Shown: positions 1 through 11,500, counted from the stretch's first letter. The stretch is DNA of 64,000 nt from Doryteuthis pealeii (GCA_023376005.1 CM042157.1:56856721-56920720), one strand, 5' to 3'. A program made the numbers and translations. The notes: a model not told the origin generated them from the letters alone.

Positions 1-712
1 TTTGTTTTGTTTTTTTTTTTTAAAACCTAATATGATCAAACATTTCAAACATTGCCAATTCATAATATGAAGTATTACAAAAAGCATGCAACCTGAAAGC
101 ATGTACAAAAAAAAAAAAAACAATTATCGCTTTATGACACAAACAAAACAAACAAAAAAAAAATACACAAATTAATTTCTTTTTTTTTTTTTTTTTTAAA
201 TTATAAAATATAGCAAATGTTTTCTTTGATAAGCCTAAATTGACTCATATCTTTTGTTTGTTTTGGAGATGAAGAAAAAAAAAAACAAAAAAAAAATATT
301 GCATAGATAACTATAGATACATACCAGCACTATAAGATTGGTACCAGCCTAATGCGTATATGTGCATGTATTTTGGTAGTAGGCGTAGTACTTACCAATT
401 GTATGCAACAGCATAGTTGGAGCATAGTAGCACATTCGTTTGTGGTTGTACCAATTCTGCTGGTGCTGCTCTAACTACCACTGCAATAGTCACCAAAATA
501 CCAAAATGGTTCCAGCTTAACCTAGAATGGCTATTCCCCCCACCCCAACTCCAAGACTCCCCCCCACCTTCTCCAACAAAATTGGATTCTTGAAGGACCT
601 CAATCAACCACCTCCAATGAATTCTAGCTACCTTTAAAAATAGAAGCAAAATAAACATTTCAACTTAATTCCTTTAATTACTTATCTCTTCAAAGGATAA
701 AACAGTACCATG

Positions 713-763
<51 letters not shown>

Positions 764-1173
764 TGCCAATTTCAGAGCAATGTCTAACTTTCAAACAAGC
801 CATACACCTTGATTTTTGAATATCTTTTTATGAGATAAAACTTGATCCAGAGTTTATAAAAATGGTAAAAAAAGAAGAAGAAAAAAAGGAAATATTTTTT
901 GTTATATCTATAAAGGTGATGTTTATATTTCAACCTTATAAAATTACTACTAATAAAAAAAGCTAAAAATAGGTTTTCAATATTCGACTTGTATACAAGT
1001 ACATACAAATATCAAGGAAATTATCAATTATTTTATATATGAATATATCGGATATAAAGATAATTCTCTTTCAATAAGTTAACCAATTTGAAACGTCTGT
1101 AAACAACTTTTAGTTGACAAATGATAAATAAAAGAAAGAGATAAGCAAACCATTGGATTTTAAGTTACATCAC
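1..1173. other. AT-rich gene-free stretch with homopolymers and an (AT)n run
   Basis: No coding or RNA gene is visible. The stretch holds many A and T homopolymers, a C-rich patch near 534-570 and an uninterrupted AT dinucleotide run at about 714-760. The short open frames are AT-rich and show no domain. Confidence 0.7.
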
Positions 1174-1524
1174 AACATAATACATTTTTTGTAAGTATCT
1201 ATATGAAGTGTATTATATGCAGCTAAAGGTAAAGTCGGCGGAGTGGCCCATTTTCAGTATCAGCCAGACAGTGAGGAAATCTATCCCCTTTTCACTAGCA
1301 CTATACCAGGGAGATTGTTATTGCATCTTAGGTAGAGTGCCAACTACCACCAGATCCAAGCTGTGCTATTCATGTGCTGAGTTGGCAAGGGCTGGTATTG
1401 AACTCAGTACCTTGTGATTCCTAAGCAAATGCTCTACTGATTGAGCTAAAATATATAAAAGTGTAATTATTTTTGGAGAGTTACATACTCATACTTTTGA
1501 TTACAGTTTCAATGTTATTGAGTT
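1174..1524 (-). repeat. Duplicated block containing a SINE-C copy (copy 1)
   Basis: A tRNA-derived SINE in reverse orientation occupies about 1204-1448. On the minus strand its head reads TAGCTCAATCAGTAGAGCAT (box A-like), followed by a box B-like GAGTTCAATACC, and it ends near a GGCCACTCCGCCGACTTTAC tail. The same SINE and both flanks recur at 5715-6054 with few differences, so this is a duplicated composite block and not just two SINE insertions. The 69-residue open frame inside it is a by-product of the SINE. Confidence 0.8.
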
Positions 1525-1882
1525 GTAATTATAAGACGTTACCATAAACCATTCCCCAATAGAAATTTACCATTTACCCAAATTCATGCCAAGAAGAACA
1601 AACGGGATCAAAAGTTGATGGAATGAAATTGGTCGCCTGAAAAATCAGTAGTAAGATTCTTGTTTCCAGAATTGTACAAATGGTATAAACTCTACAATTA
1701 TTATTTAGTCTGTTAGAATAATTTTCTTTAATTATCTTTTCTGTTTGTGCTTCCATTATTTTATTCACTTTTATATTTTATACATTATGCATTGCATAAT
1801 CTTCTGTTTTGAATTTTGATATATCTCCCCAACCCCTCCACCACAGGCAGGATGAAATATAAGGTCATTTTTTTTTTTTTAA

Positions 1883-2278
1883 AGCTGTTTGAATTTAAAG
1901 TTTTCCTTTTTCTAGACTGGTTGTTAAACCAAGGCTAAAGAACCCAGTCTGTCTGGGGACAGAACAGATGGTTTTAGTTTGGTCTGGTCTCTTTATTTAA
2001 TGGCATATCAACCTTCATAAGTTATTTAAAACCAAGGCCATCCTTGTAGAAGAACAGCAGTGGTATTATCTATCCAGGGGGATGAGGAAGTTTATACCTT
2101 TCCCAGCACGTTAGCCAGGACACCACAGGAAAGCCCTGCCCCCTAGAATGGATGGATTCATGCCTTTTCCAAAAACATTAGCACAAAGTGAAATGCAAAT
2201 AGCTTTGTCCTAGATTTGAACTAGGGTCACAGATTCCATTTCCTAAGACGATTACCATTACACAAGTGCACCTCCATT
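1883..2278 (-). mobile_element. SINE-B, reverse orientation, split by a nested SINE-A
   Basis: Read on the minus strand this is a tRNA-derived SINE. The head is at the right end, with box A TGTAATGGTAATCG and box B-like TAGTTCAAATCTAGG, followed by the conserved central piece and then the 3' part at 1883-1954. The element is interrupted at about 1955-2140 by a different SINE. Its body matches the complete SINE-B copies at 13262 and 39345. No gene is implied. Confidence 0.75.
1955..2140 (-). mobile_element. SINE-A, internally shortened, nested in SINE-B
   Basis: The left part carries the SINE-A tail module (TTTAATGGCATATCAACC on the plus strand). It is followed by CCATCCTTGTAGAAGAACAG, a SINE-A body signature, and then by a tRNA-like head remnant (CAGCACGTTAGCCAGGACAC on the plus strand). 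About 150 bases of the central body are missing relative to the copy at 51104. Its position inside SINE-B dates it as the younger insertion. Confidence 0.65.
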
Positions 2279-2798
2279 GAAATACAATTTTACAGGTGGA
2301 CATATTCAGGTATTATAGAAAAGAGAAAATATATTAAAAAATAAAGTTAAATTTGATTGAATAATTTTTTTTTTTTTTTTTTTTTTGCTGCATAACTATT
2401 ATAAGCTAAAATTTTAATATAAGCACAAGGTAAAATATAGATACAACACACACAGACACGCTAAGAGGGTGATCAAAAAAAACAAACATTAACACTTCTA
2501 TGGGAGTACATTTCCGATATTTAACCGTCTCCACCTGTTCATCAATCCTGTCAATATATTCTTGGAATTTTTCCCCAATTGGTCTATATCAATTCTGCTA
2601 TTGTAAAGAGAAAAGGAGAGAAAGAAAAAAAGCTAATCCCCCAATAGAAAATGTTAATATTTTTTTTCAATCACCTGTGTGGAAGATTACAAGAATGTGC
2701 TAATAGAAATGGGGGGGGGGCACAGGTGGTAACTGTTTAAAACCATAATATTATTAAGATGCTGCCAAATAAATGTTACATTTTTTTTTTCTTTGAAA

Positions 2799-2830
2799 AT
2801 TATGTTTCACTAGTGGTCAAGCATCATTGG

Positions 2831-2880
<50 letters not shown>

Positions 2881-2920
2881 CCATTATTCAAATGATGCTT
2901 GACCACTAGTAAAACATAAT
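2799..2920. repeat. Foldback with 37-bp arms around an (AT)n core
   Basis: The left arm at 2799-2835 and the right arm at 2884-2920 are inverted copies with two mismatches in 37 positions. The spacer is almost entirely AT dinucleotide. The arms contain CACTAGTGGTCAAGCATCAT. A second (AT)n run and a (CA)n run follow at 2930-2982. This could be a small MITE or a palindrome expanded at its centre. Confidence 0.8.
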
Positions 2921-2925
2921 CTAAT

Positions 2926-2966
<41 letters not shown>

Positions 2967-2999
2967 ACACACACACACACACGATTGTATACTGTCAGG

Positions 3000-3915
3000 G
3001 ATTTGCTTTGAAACTTTGAATTTTGAAAGAAAGAAAAAAACTCAAATTTACTTGTCTTCGAACAACAGACGTTGATTTTTCAGATCATACCATTTTAAAT
3101 AGTAATTCATCACTTATTTCTGGTCCAATTTTTTAAATATTTATATGGTTGGAAATAAAAAATAATCTTTCTAAATATGTAACTTTTATGTGTTTTTAAC
3201 CATTGAATTATTTTTTTACAGTGAGTTAAAACGGTATTATTTTTTACTGCGAGTTATTTGTTTAAAAAAAAGCTGCACACGAACGAGCTTTGTTAAATAA
3301 AATTATATAAAGAGTTATTCTATTTCTTGTATGTAATACAACATAGCAGTTATTTTAAAAGGTATTTTTAAGCCCAAAGTATGTTATGTTATTTATATAA
3401 ATTAATACTATATATGTGTATATATGCCGTATTAAAATGAAAATGTTGAATAATCTTGTGGTAAACTTAAAAAAAAAAAATCTTGATATCCCTATGTCTT
3501 ATTCCCTAAATAATAGATTCTAGCATGGAGATACATAAAATTTAAGTGCAGAATTAGAAAGAACATACAATTTTACATAAGAATGCAAAGTATTATTAAA
3601 ATTGTTCCATTAAATAAAGAAACAATGAAGAAATTACTAAATTTCTATTTTGAATTGGTCTGTTATTTGACATATTTTTTTAACAAAATCATGTCCACAT
3701 TTGTACCCCCAATTTCTGGGCTTTAAATTCTCATAACTTTTGAACCACTGGGGATATTTGCATAATTCAAACAGTTCTGAACTCCATTTACAAAGCTCTA
3801 TGATTAAATAACGTTAACCTCAAATAAAAAAAAATCAACTGGAATGCTTTAGTGTTTTGCTGCCCTAAATATAGGCTCTATCAATGATATTGGGCGCTCT
3901 TTATTCATAAATATA
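3000..3915. other. AT-rich, no feature recognised
   Basis: I see no gene, RNA or named repeat here. Short A and T runs are frequent. Confidence 0.6.
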
Positions 3916-3920
3916 GCAAA

Positions 3921-4155
3921 GTTCAGTTCAGTCGGTAGAGCCTCAGACTAGGAACCACGAGGTTGCAGGTTTGATAACGGCCCTCACCAACTCAGCATAT
4001 GAGTAGCACAGGATCTGTGCAGTAAAGTGAGGAGCTGATGGTAGGTGTGGCGATCCACCTCAGACCCCAAATCAATCTCTTTGGTCTAGGGAAAAGGAGA
4101 TAGACTCTCTCGCTGTCTGGCTGATACTGACTTTAGGCCACCCCATCGACTTGAC
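3921..4155 (+). mobile_element. SINE-C, complete
   Basis: A tRNA-like head begins with GTTCAGTCGGTAGAGCCTCA (box A). A box B-like GCAGGTTTGATAACGG follows, then the body CAACTCAGCATATGAGTAGC and the tail ending in TAGGCCACCCCATCGACTTG plus a T-rich stretch. Ohshima and Okada described tRNA-Lys and tRNA-Arg-related SINEs (OK, OR1, OR2) in octopus, and this family resembles them. The assignment is from memory. Confidence 0.8.
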
Positions 4156-4187
4156 TTTTTTTTTTTTTTACTTTTTATATTATCAAT

Positions 4188-4243
4188 ATTTTGTGTGTGT
4201 GTGCGTATATATATATATATACACACCACACACACACACAGAG
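4188..4243. repeat. (TG)n(AT)n(CA)n compound microsatellite
   Basis: A TG run passes into AT and then CA, so the locus is self-complementary and could form a hairpin. Confidence 0.9.
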
Positions 4244-5242
4244 GATGGAGTAGAAGTTATAGAGCAGTCAGTAATGTCACACCATGTAAGTCAATATTGT
4301 TTTGTTTTTGTGGGGGTATTATCTATTTCCTATTGTTAATGCCTTATTACTTTTGCCCTGTCCTGCATATGGGAGTTGAGATGCAAAAACAGGGAATGAA
4401 AAGAACTAAGAATTGTCAATATTGAGAAATGAAAATTTGAAGTAAGACTTTCAATCTACTGAAATTGTAATTATTTCAAAACATAATATGAGGCAACTAA
4501 ATAAAGAAAAAGAAACCAGCTGTAGAATTTCATTTTTCAAAAACAGAATTTAAAAAAATAAAATTTATATATTTTCACTCATGTGACATTAAAAGACAGA
4601 GATCGGCCGAGATTCGTAAGACTGGAATTGCTCAAGTTATATTATACAACACTTCATTTAGGACAGTAAAAAGGAAAAAGATAAATACCAATCAAACTGA
4701 CCACTACAAGTTATATACAACATTGAGAAGGAAGACAGGAGTTAAGATGTAAATTGATACATATTTCCAAGTTAAAGACAATATTTAACGCACAATTATA
4801 CAAGAAAAAAAAACAACATAAAATGAATTCTATTTGCTTTTGTACTGAGAGAATATTTTTAAATGACTAAATTTGGTGAGTTTATTTTTATTTTATATCA
4901 AGTGTGTCACATTTTCAAGTTGCTATTTGTAATATTGACCCAAAAATAAGTACATCTAACAATTTTTTTTTTTTTAAATAAAATGTTAATTTTATCCTCG
5001 AACAAAGATACCAGAAATTTATTCTAATTTATGTATTAATGGAACAACCAAAAATAAAATTACACACCCACACACACACGTATATATACAAAAATTATTA
5101 CTTGTATAATGATCAAATCTCAATTTTTTGCTAAAAATTAAATCTTCAAAATTCAACTTATCATTTACAGGTTTGAGATTATTTTCCTTGATTTGGTTCA
5201 TATATTCACAACATTTTGGCCACTGTACTCTCCAGCTATATA

Positions 5243-5495
5243 CAGTGATGCTGATAACTTTCAGTGCGTCCTGGGATGCACATATTTGCTTTGAATAAGT
5301 CCCTGGGAAAATTTATGGGTCCGAACTAAAAGCCATCTAACCCCTACCTTGTAACCTATCCATTGTAATTCGTTTACAAGAAACTATTGAAATGTATTTA
5401 CAGCTAGTTTTAAATGGTGAGGGAAGAAAAAAGAAAAACACTGGAATGCATGGATACGATTTTATTGCATTCTTTTAGATTTTTGTACGTCAGGG
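5243..5495 (+). repeat. Repeat G, copy 1
   Basis: This stretch starts CAGTGATGCTGATAACTTT and recurs at 31834-32068 in the same orientation and at 20041-20250 inverted. Shared blocks include ACTTTGAATAAGTC-like and CTACCTTGTAAC segments. It runs directly into a TG/AT/CA microsatellite. The family is unidentified; a non-autonomous transposon or LINE 3' end is possible. Confidence 0.75.
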
Positions 5496-5497
5496 AT

Positions 5498-5499
5498 GC

Positions 5500-5569
<70 letters not shown>

Positions 5570-5575
5570 CACAAA
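5498..5575. repeat. (TG)n(AT)n(CA)n(AT)n compound microsatellite
   Basis: TG, AT, CA and AT runs follow one another without spacers. The first three blocks are self-complementary. Confidence 0.9.
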
Positions 5576-5714
5576 CACCATGAAAACATTTTTTCTAACA
5601 GAAAAGGATAAAACTTAAAATTGAGTTTTCCCAGCTCCTCATGTCAGTCATTCTCGTGACTATAAGTTTCATCATATATTTGGTGAGAGAAAATACAATC
5701 TTCAGATAAAACAT

Positions 5715-6054
5715 AACATAATACATTTTTTTGTAAGTATTTATATGAAGTGTATTATATGCAGCTAAAGGTAAAGTCGGCGGAGTGGCCCATTTTCAGT
5801 ATCAGCCAGACAGCGAGGAAATCTATCCCCTTTTCACTAGCACTATACCAGGGAGATTGTTATTGCATCTTAGGTAGAGTGCCAACTACCACCAGATCCA
5901 AGCTGTGCTATTCATGCGCTGAGTTGGCAAGGGCTGGTATTGAACTCAGTACCTTGTGATTCCTAAGCAAATGATCTACTGACTATAAAAATTTAATTAT
6001 TTTTGGAGAGTTACATATTCATGCTTTTGGTTACAGTTTCAATGTTATTGAGTT
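5715..6054 (-). repeat. Duplicated block containing a SINE-C copy (copy 2)
   Basis: This is nearly identical to 1174-1524 through the SINE and through about 65 bases on its head side and 30 on its tail side. The head side is slightly shortened just after the tRNA box A region. The two copies lie 4.5 kb apart in direct orientation. Confidence 0.8.
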
Positions 6055-6233
6055 AATAATAATATCTAACAATATCTGTTGTAATTGTATAATAATAAAA
6101 TCCTGATATCTTTGGCTTTGAAGAAAATCTAGCTTGTTATAAAAAAAGAGATTGTTAGGGGTGTACTTATTGAGGGGGGGGGGGTGCATATTGTATATGA
6201 AATATGCATACAAATTGCTGGAACGAGATTTAA

Positions 6234-6310
6234 CTTTTTGTCTACCAAATTTTCTTGGTATTTTTTTTACCTGTATGATGAGATATTTCAAAATCCACTA
6301 TCTATTCACT
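6234..6310 (+). mobile_element. Element H, truncated end, TTAA-flanked
   Basis: TTAA at 6230-6233 is followed directly by CTTTTTGTCTACCAAATTTT. This matches one terminus of the 240-bp element at 58633-58872 and the element at 52806-53287. Homology stops near 6310, where a Penelope-like tail begins. Confidence 0.65.
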
Positions 6311-6319
6311 TCAGACAAA

Positions 6320-6456
6320 ACAAAAGATTTCTCTGAATTTTTTGAGATGAAGTTTGATAATTTATATTATTTGGATTATTTGGACTATTGCCCTCATCTT
6401 TATTGTTATCTATACAATATTTCGTCCAATGTGCCAACCGGCTTTCTTCAGGTATT
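6320..6456 (-). mobile_element. Penelope-like 3' tail with hammerhead-like core (decayed)
   Basis: Read on the minus strand the order is ATAC, CTGAAGA, a short imperfect stem, GAAA, TATT, GTAT, then AATAAAGATGAGGGCAATAG and a phrase ending in AATAATATAAATTATCAAAC. The same order occurs at 36237, 44482 and 45495. Penelope-like retroelements are known to carry hammerhead ribozymes. The ATAC/GTAT pair replaces the ACAC/GTGT pair of the other copies, which keeps the stem I pairing. Confidence 0.5.
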
Positions 6457-6853
6457 TCTTGTTGGACTCGGGGGCCTTCTCAAACTCAGGAACCTTCTGG
6501 TCATAATCAGGAACCATCACAGAACTTTGAAGCCAACCCTTTATTCAATAGATGGGGGTATCCTATTCTTATTCTGCTAATAGTCCAATTGGATACATAG
6601 CATAGTGGATATAGGCATTGAATTAATACAGTTCTAAGTGACAGTTATCTCTAGGCTGCAGGTTCAATCCAGGTTAAAACACAGCTTAACACTTGTACCC
6701 AGCTATGGTTAGCAGAATGAGAACAGGATACCTCTGTGGATTGAATAAAGGGTTGGGTTCAAAGTTCCATGAGGGCTCCCAATTATGACAAGAAGGTTCC
6801 AGAGTTCGATGTGAAGGTTCCCCGAGTTTGACAAGAAATACCTGAAGAAGGCT
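6440..6853. repeat. Imperfect inverted repeat flanking a SINE-E copy
   Basis: The arms at 6440-6580 and 6709-6853 are diverged inverted copies. Both carry a CCTTTATTCAAT block and an ATTCTGCTAA block at their inner ends and a CTTCAGG block at their outer ends. A tRNA-like SINE head lies in the spacer. The arrangement fits two opposed copies of one repeat joined at a SINE. The open frames across it are artefacts. Confidence 0.7.
6597..6720 (+). mobile_element. SINE-E
   Basis: A tRNA-like head reads CATAGTGGATATAGGC (box A region), then AATACAGTTCTAAGTGACAG, and a box B-like GCAGGTTCAATCC. It continues with ACACAGCTTAACACTTGTAC. A second copy lies inverted at 36360-36535. Neither matches SINE-A, SINE-B or SINE-C. 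Confidence 0.65.
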
Positions 6854-6982
6854 GAATTTAAAGAATTTATAATTGAAATGCACATGTTAACATTGGTTTC
6901 AATATTCAATATATTATAATATATATATATATATATATATCATATACCACTGTATGTAATTAAGCAATGGGGAGAAAAAAAA

Positions 6983-7080
6983 GTGTGTGTGTTGTGTGTG
7001 TATATATATATATATATATTATATATATACACACACACATACATACATACACATACACTTGTGTGTGTACGCACGCATAT
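6983..7080. repeat. TG/AT/CA compound microsatellite
   Basis: The order is TG, AT, interrupted AT, CA with a CATA variant, and TG. Opposing runs make it partly self-complementary. Confidence 0.85.
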
Positions 7081-7561
7081 GTGTAAGTGCTTTTCTGTTT
7101 GTTTTCTTTTTCACTATTTGTCTGTTTATACGAAAGCAGTTTTCTTCTCTCTTTTTTTCTTTTCCTTTTCTTTCTGTTGTCATTGTTGTTGTTGTTGTTT
7201 TAATGTTAGATGCACTTTTTCCTTGCCTGTTATAATTAACTCCTCCAAGACCGAAAGCTAAATAGCCTGGTACGGACAGTGAATAAAGACAGTGCAAACA
7301 ATTGGCTGCATAGTTTTAAAGCGATGTTAATCATTGTTTACTGGAGGGCAGTGACTTAGTGACTTACACCCTAATACTCTCCAGTCTAAACACACACACA
7401 CACACACACCTACACCTAGTGACTACTGAGTGCTCAACATGAAAACCAAGTGGATAATTGAAAAGACTAACAGTGCACAAAACGTGTCACCAGAGTAGAA
7501 TTGTCAATGCAGTTTTAGAAATCAGGGAAAAATAAACACACAAAATAAAAATAAATAGAAT

Positions 7562-7579
7562 GGGGGGGGGGGGGGGGGA
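7562..7579. repeat. G homopolymer of about 18 bases
   Basis: This is an uninterrupted G run. The true length is uncertain because homopolymers are error-prone. Confidence 0.8.
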
Positions 7580-7604
7580 GAAACAAAATATCTATAATTT
7601 TTGA

Positions 7605-7985
7605 AGGCGGATAATTATAAACACTCGAATACTATTAAAGTTAAAAACATATTTCTTTGAAGAAGCATTTTTTTTTTTTTAAATTATAAACACTAAAATA
7701 CTTTTAATGTATTTTAAAAAAAAAAAAAAAAATAAAAAATAAAGAAATTTTCAAGAATTTTTTTTTAAATTATAATTAAATACAATTTTTGAAATTTCTC
7801 AAAACAAAAACAAAAACAAAAACAAAAAAAAAGTTTTGATTCACCCCCCCCCCCAAATTATAAACATTAAAATACTATTGAAGTTAAAAAATTTTCTTTG
7901 TACAAACAAACAAAATTTCTACTTTTTTTAAAATTATAGATACTAAAGTACTAAAATTTAAAAAAAAAATTTTTTTAAACAACAA
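7605..7985. repeat. Diverged tandem of an AATTATAAACACTAAAATAC unit
   Basis: The phrase AATTATAAACACT(A/C)(A/G)AATAC recurs near 7612, 7681, 7856 and 7932, each followed by a poly(T), poly(A) or AAGTT stretch. The copies are diverged and spaced about 70-175 bases. The surrounding region to about 8450 is extremely AT-rich and holds no gene. Confidence 0.55.
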
Positions 7986-8450
7986 AGAAGCAAACAAAAA
8001 TATTTTATGGAAAGAAAATACTAAATTTTCTGCATATCAACTTCGTTACAGCTACTTTTACTTTAACTTTTGGAATTTAAGTTTTATTCAATAAACTTTT
8101 TTTTTTTTTTTGCAACGCATTTTCTTTGCATACCTGATATTATTAGTGTGTATTTTCTAATAATTTTTCGTGAGAAACTTTTATATTTAAAAGAAGTTTT
8201 TCCAGTTTGTACTAAAATAATTTAAATTTTTAAAGAATCCTTTATTACTTTAACCAACGATACATTTTTTTTTTAAATAAAGCACAAAAGGAAAAGAAGA
8301 ACATTGATAATTACAATATTTAAATATTAAGAGATATTTATCACAAAACAATTAAACTAAACTCATAAGATTATATCAACAAAGTTTTAAACTTGTTGCA
8401 CTTAGTTCGTTTCCCATTCATAAGCTTACCTATAAAATTCTATCGGCATT

Positions 8451-8451
<1 letters not shown>

Positions 8452-8485
<34 letters not shown>

Positions 8486-8486
8486 A
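8452..8486. repeat. (AT)n microsatellite
   Basis: This is an AT dinucleotide run in otherwise AT-rich, unassigned DNA. Confidence 0.9.
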
Positions 8487-8799
8487 GCAAACACGCACAC
8501 ATACCAAAAAAAAAAAAAATTCTCTCCAGATTTCTTTATAACAAATCTATCTAGATTTCTATAGAATAATTCAAGATTTGATTATAACAATAACATGAAA
8601 AAAGTTTGAAAACAATTACATTCTTTTAATTTTATTGATTCCAATAAATCTTTGGATATTTTTTGGCAGTGGCTTTAAAACTTAGAATATTTTGAATTTT
8701 CTTCTAAACGCATCGTTAAAAATTAATAATTTCATAACCATTAATATTCAAACTTATGACCAAAATATTATGACAACCAAATGTCCAAGACAGAATAAT

Positions 8800-9790
8800 C
8801 ATTTGGTTCAGTGGCTTTAGCACTGGACAAAGACCAATGATAAAGAACAATATTCAATTGCCAGTGCTGGGTAAGTGAAGTTCAGTAACTAGAAACTCAC
8901 CTTGGAGGAACAAAATCTTCAAATCAGGGTAAGCGAGGTTCTTTAGCAAGGTAAAGCCCTCACGTGACAATGGGCAAACTGATGTTGTATAATGCCCAAG
9001 AATAGCACACATACCTATAAAAACAAAAACAATAATAAACAACTGTTAGGAGAACAGAGCCACTCAATTGTAAAAATGTTCTAGACACACTTCATTACCA
9101 ACAATCAAAACTGTTGGCGAATCACAGGAAGTGCCCAATAGTCAAATAAGCTGGAGGATCTGACTTGATATGTCTACTATTGGCAAAGGTATGTTCTCTA
9201 CTGCTTAACTCAGTACCTCAAGCTTTAAAAAAAAATAAAATAAAAAAAAAGACAAGAAGAAAAAAAAAGAAAAGAAAAGGAAAATAGTGTATGTGTGTGA
9301 GCATGAGATAGAAATAAAAGGAGGAGGTACTTGTTTATGCCACTGACTGCTATGATGTCATCATCATTGTCTATCAGGACATTTTATTTTGGCTTTCTCT
9401 CAGTGACAGGACAAAGGTTAACATAACAGCTGGGTAGAACTAAAAATTAAATCTAAATTTATTCCCCCCACTACAGTAGGGAATGCCCAGGACTTTTTCA
9501 GATTTTTTTTTTCTTTTTCTTTAACAGAACATCACTGCCAGTTACAGCAAAGAGGTAAAGTGCTTGCTTACCCAGTAGCAGTTGCACTGAACACAAAGAA
9601 GAATCACAAGATTTTTTTTTTTTTTTTTTTTTTTTTGGGGGGGGGGGTAAGGTACTTCAGAGAGTATGATCACACATACAAACACAAGAAGGGTTAACTA
9701 TATTGCAGAGGAACAGAGGCGGGGGGTGAACATAACAGTTTATTAAAACTATCAAAGTTTAAAGTATTAATAATCCCAAATGAAAAGAAC
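8800..9790. other. Moderate-complexity gene-free region with weak tRNA-like phrases
   Basis: TGGTTCAGTGGCTTTAGCAC near 8803-8822 and TATTCAATTGCCAG shortly after it resemble boxes A and B. A GTTACAGCAAAGAGG phrase lies near 9542. I could not match either to a repeated family in this window. Homopolymer T22-G11 is at 9612-9647. Confidence 0.3.
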
Positions 9791-10257
9791 AGATTCACCT
9801 GTGAATTGAAAAGTGCACATTTTTCTTTCTTTTTTTTTTTTCTTTTTTAAAATCATAACTACTACTACTACTACTACTACTAGAAGCATAGTACCTGTAA
9901 AAAATAATAGGATCATTTACATAGGGATCAAGAATTCAAGTACTGTTCCCCAGTACTCTGTTGGTGTCAATTCTTTCAGTGTTCAGCCTTGGCTCAAAAT
10001 GTTGATCCCTTAAGCACATCTGTCTAAGAATGAAAGCATAGTGTCTCTATATTGTGTGAAAAGGCCATCTCTTCAAACACACAAAGAACCAATGGGAGCC
10101 CATATGACCCCTCAGGCCAAATTCATCCTTACAGACCCTGCCACAAATGTGACAGTGTTTCTGGTGTTGACATTAACCTTGTGCACCCTCACATAGATTC
10201 TCAGACCTGTTTTAAACCCGCATACTTTATCAAAAGATAGACATGAATTACTTGTAA

Positions 10258-10328
<71 letters not shown>
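10258..10328. repeat. (GT)n(AT)n(AC)n perfect compound palindrome
   Basis: A long GT run, an AT run and an AC run form a near-perfect inverted structure over about 70 bases. Confidence 0.9.
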
Positions 10329-10409
10329 ATGTGGCTCTTGAGACCTGCTGTAGTCCCATATACTTTCAAAGAATTTGCACAAATAACCTGTAAACTATAG
10401 CTAATTTGT

Positions 10410-10441
10410 TAGTGTGTGTGTGTGCATGTATATGTGTGCAT

Positions 10442-10474
<33 letters not shown>

Positions 10475-10660
10475 CTCACACACATGTATATACATAAACA
10501 TATATACATGCACAAATACACACGTGTATATGCCTATACCTATACACACATGTATACGCCTATATATACACACACGTATACACTATACACCTATGTATAC
10601 ACTCACCTGCACATATATATTTACACACACAATGCTGCTATTGCATAGACACTTTGTATA
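10410..10660. repeat. CA/TA-rich cryptic microsatellite
   Basis: Interspersed CA, TATA and CACATGTATA phrases fill about 250 bases. The 80-residue open frames here read only Y, I, T and H and are not genes. Confidence 0.85.
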
Positions 10661-10989
10661 GAATGGCCTTAGTCTCGTCTATGTCTACTGATTAATTTAT
10701 TAATATCTATTGAACATACAAATATACATATACTGAAATAATGTCATGGGGGGGGGTATGCTTTCCCAAAGAAAAAGAAATAGAAATAATAAATGTTAGA
10801 ACATTTTTGGACATGTTAACATTTTTACTAAAATGACAATATTATAGAAATGAGTTGTGGAGATTTTAAATTCTTTCTCTTCTTTTGTTTTGTTTTGCAC
10901 TTATTAATTTTTGTTCAGAACATTTTTAAGCTAAATAATAATTTAAGAAATATCAAGTTCAATATTTAAAGTAAGTAAAGTAAGTAAAT

Positions 10990-11500
10990 GGATTGTTCTT
11001 TTTATATAATTTTAATAAAGAAGAAAATATGAAAAAGAAAAAGAAAAAAAAGGAGAGAAGAGAGGAAAACGAGCAGGGGGGAAGGGGTTGGCCAATGAGC
11101 AAGAGAGAGAAAAACAATGTGCAAGATAAAGAAAGAGAGGAGAGAAACAAAGAAACAAAAAGAAAGAAACAAAACAATGAAAGAAACAAAACAATGAAAG
11201 AAACAAAAAAAGAAAAAAAGAAGAAACAAAAATGAAAGAAACAAAAGGAAAAAGAAAAGAAGAAAAAAGAAAAAAAAAAGAAAGAACAAGAAGAAAAGTG
11301 AAAGAAAGAAGAAAAAGTGAAAGAAACAAGAAGAAACAATGAAGAAAAACAAGAAAAAACAATGAAAGAAACAAGAAGAAAAAACAATGAAAGAAACAAG
11401 AAGAAAAAACAATGAAAGAAACAAGAAGAAACAAGAAAAAGAAACAAGAAAAAGAAACAATGAAAGAAACAAGAAGAAGAAACAATGAAAGAAAACTGAT
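10990..11500. repeat. Polypurine tract based on AAGAAAC / AATGAAAGAAAC
   Basis: For about 470 bases the plus strand is almost entirely A and G with regular C interruptions. The phrase ACAATGAAAGAAACAAGAAG repeats in the right half. Long open frames on both strands follow from this composition (F/S/L-rich or K/E-rich). A triplex-prone tract is possible. Confidence 0.85.

Noticed and set aside
1208..1417. 69-residue frame found twice almost unchanged
   Set aside because: It is the reverse strand of SINE-C; conservation comes from the duplicated block.
3921..3995. Possible functional tRNA gene
   Set aside because: The boxes A and B are present but the cloverleaf is not kept, and the head continues into the SINE-C body.
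6152..6580. 142-residue plus-strand frame
   Set aside because: It crosses element H, the Penelope-like tail and the inverted repeat, all non-coding in this orientation.
10052..10240. Zinc-finger-like CHKCDSVSGVDINLVHPHID frame
   Set aside because: It faintly resembles the LINE C-terminal knuckle, but the RIGL motif and the basic linker are absent.
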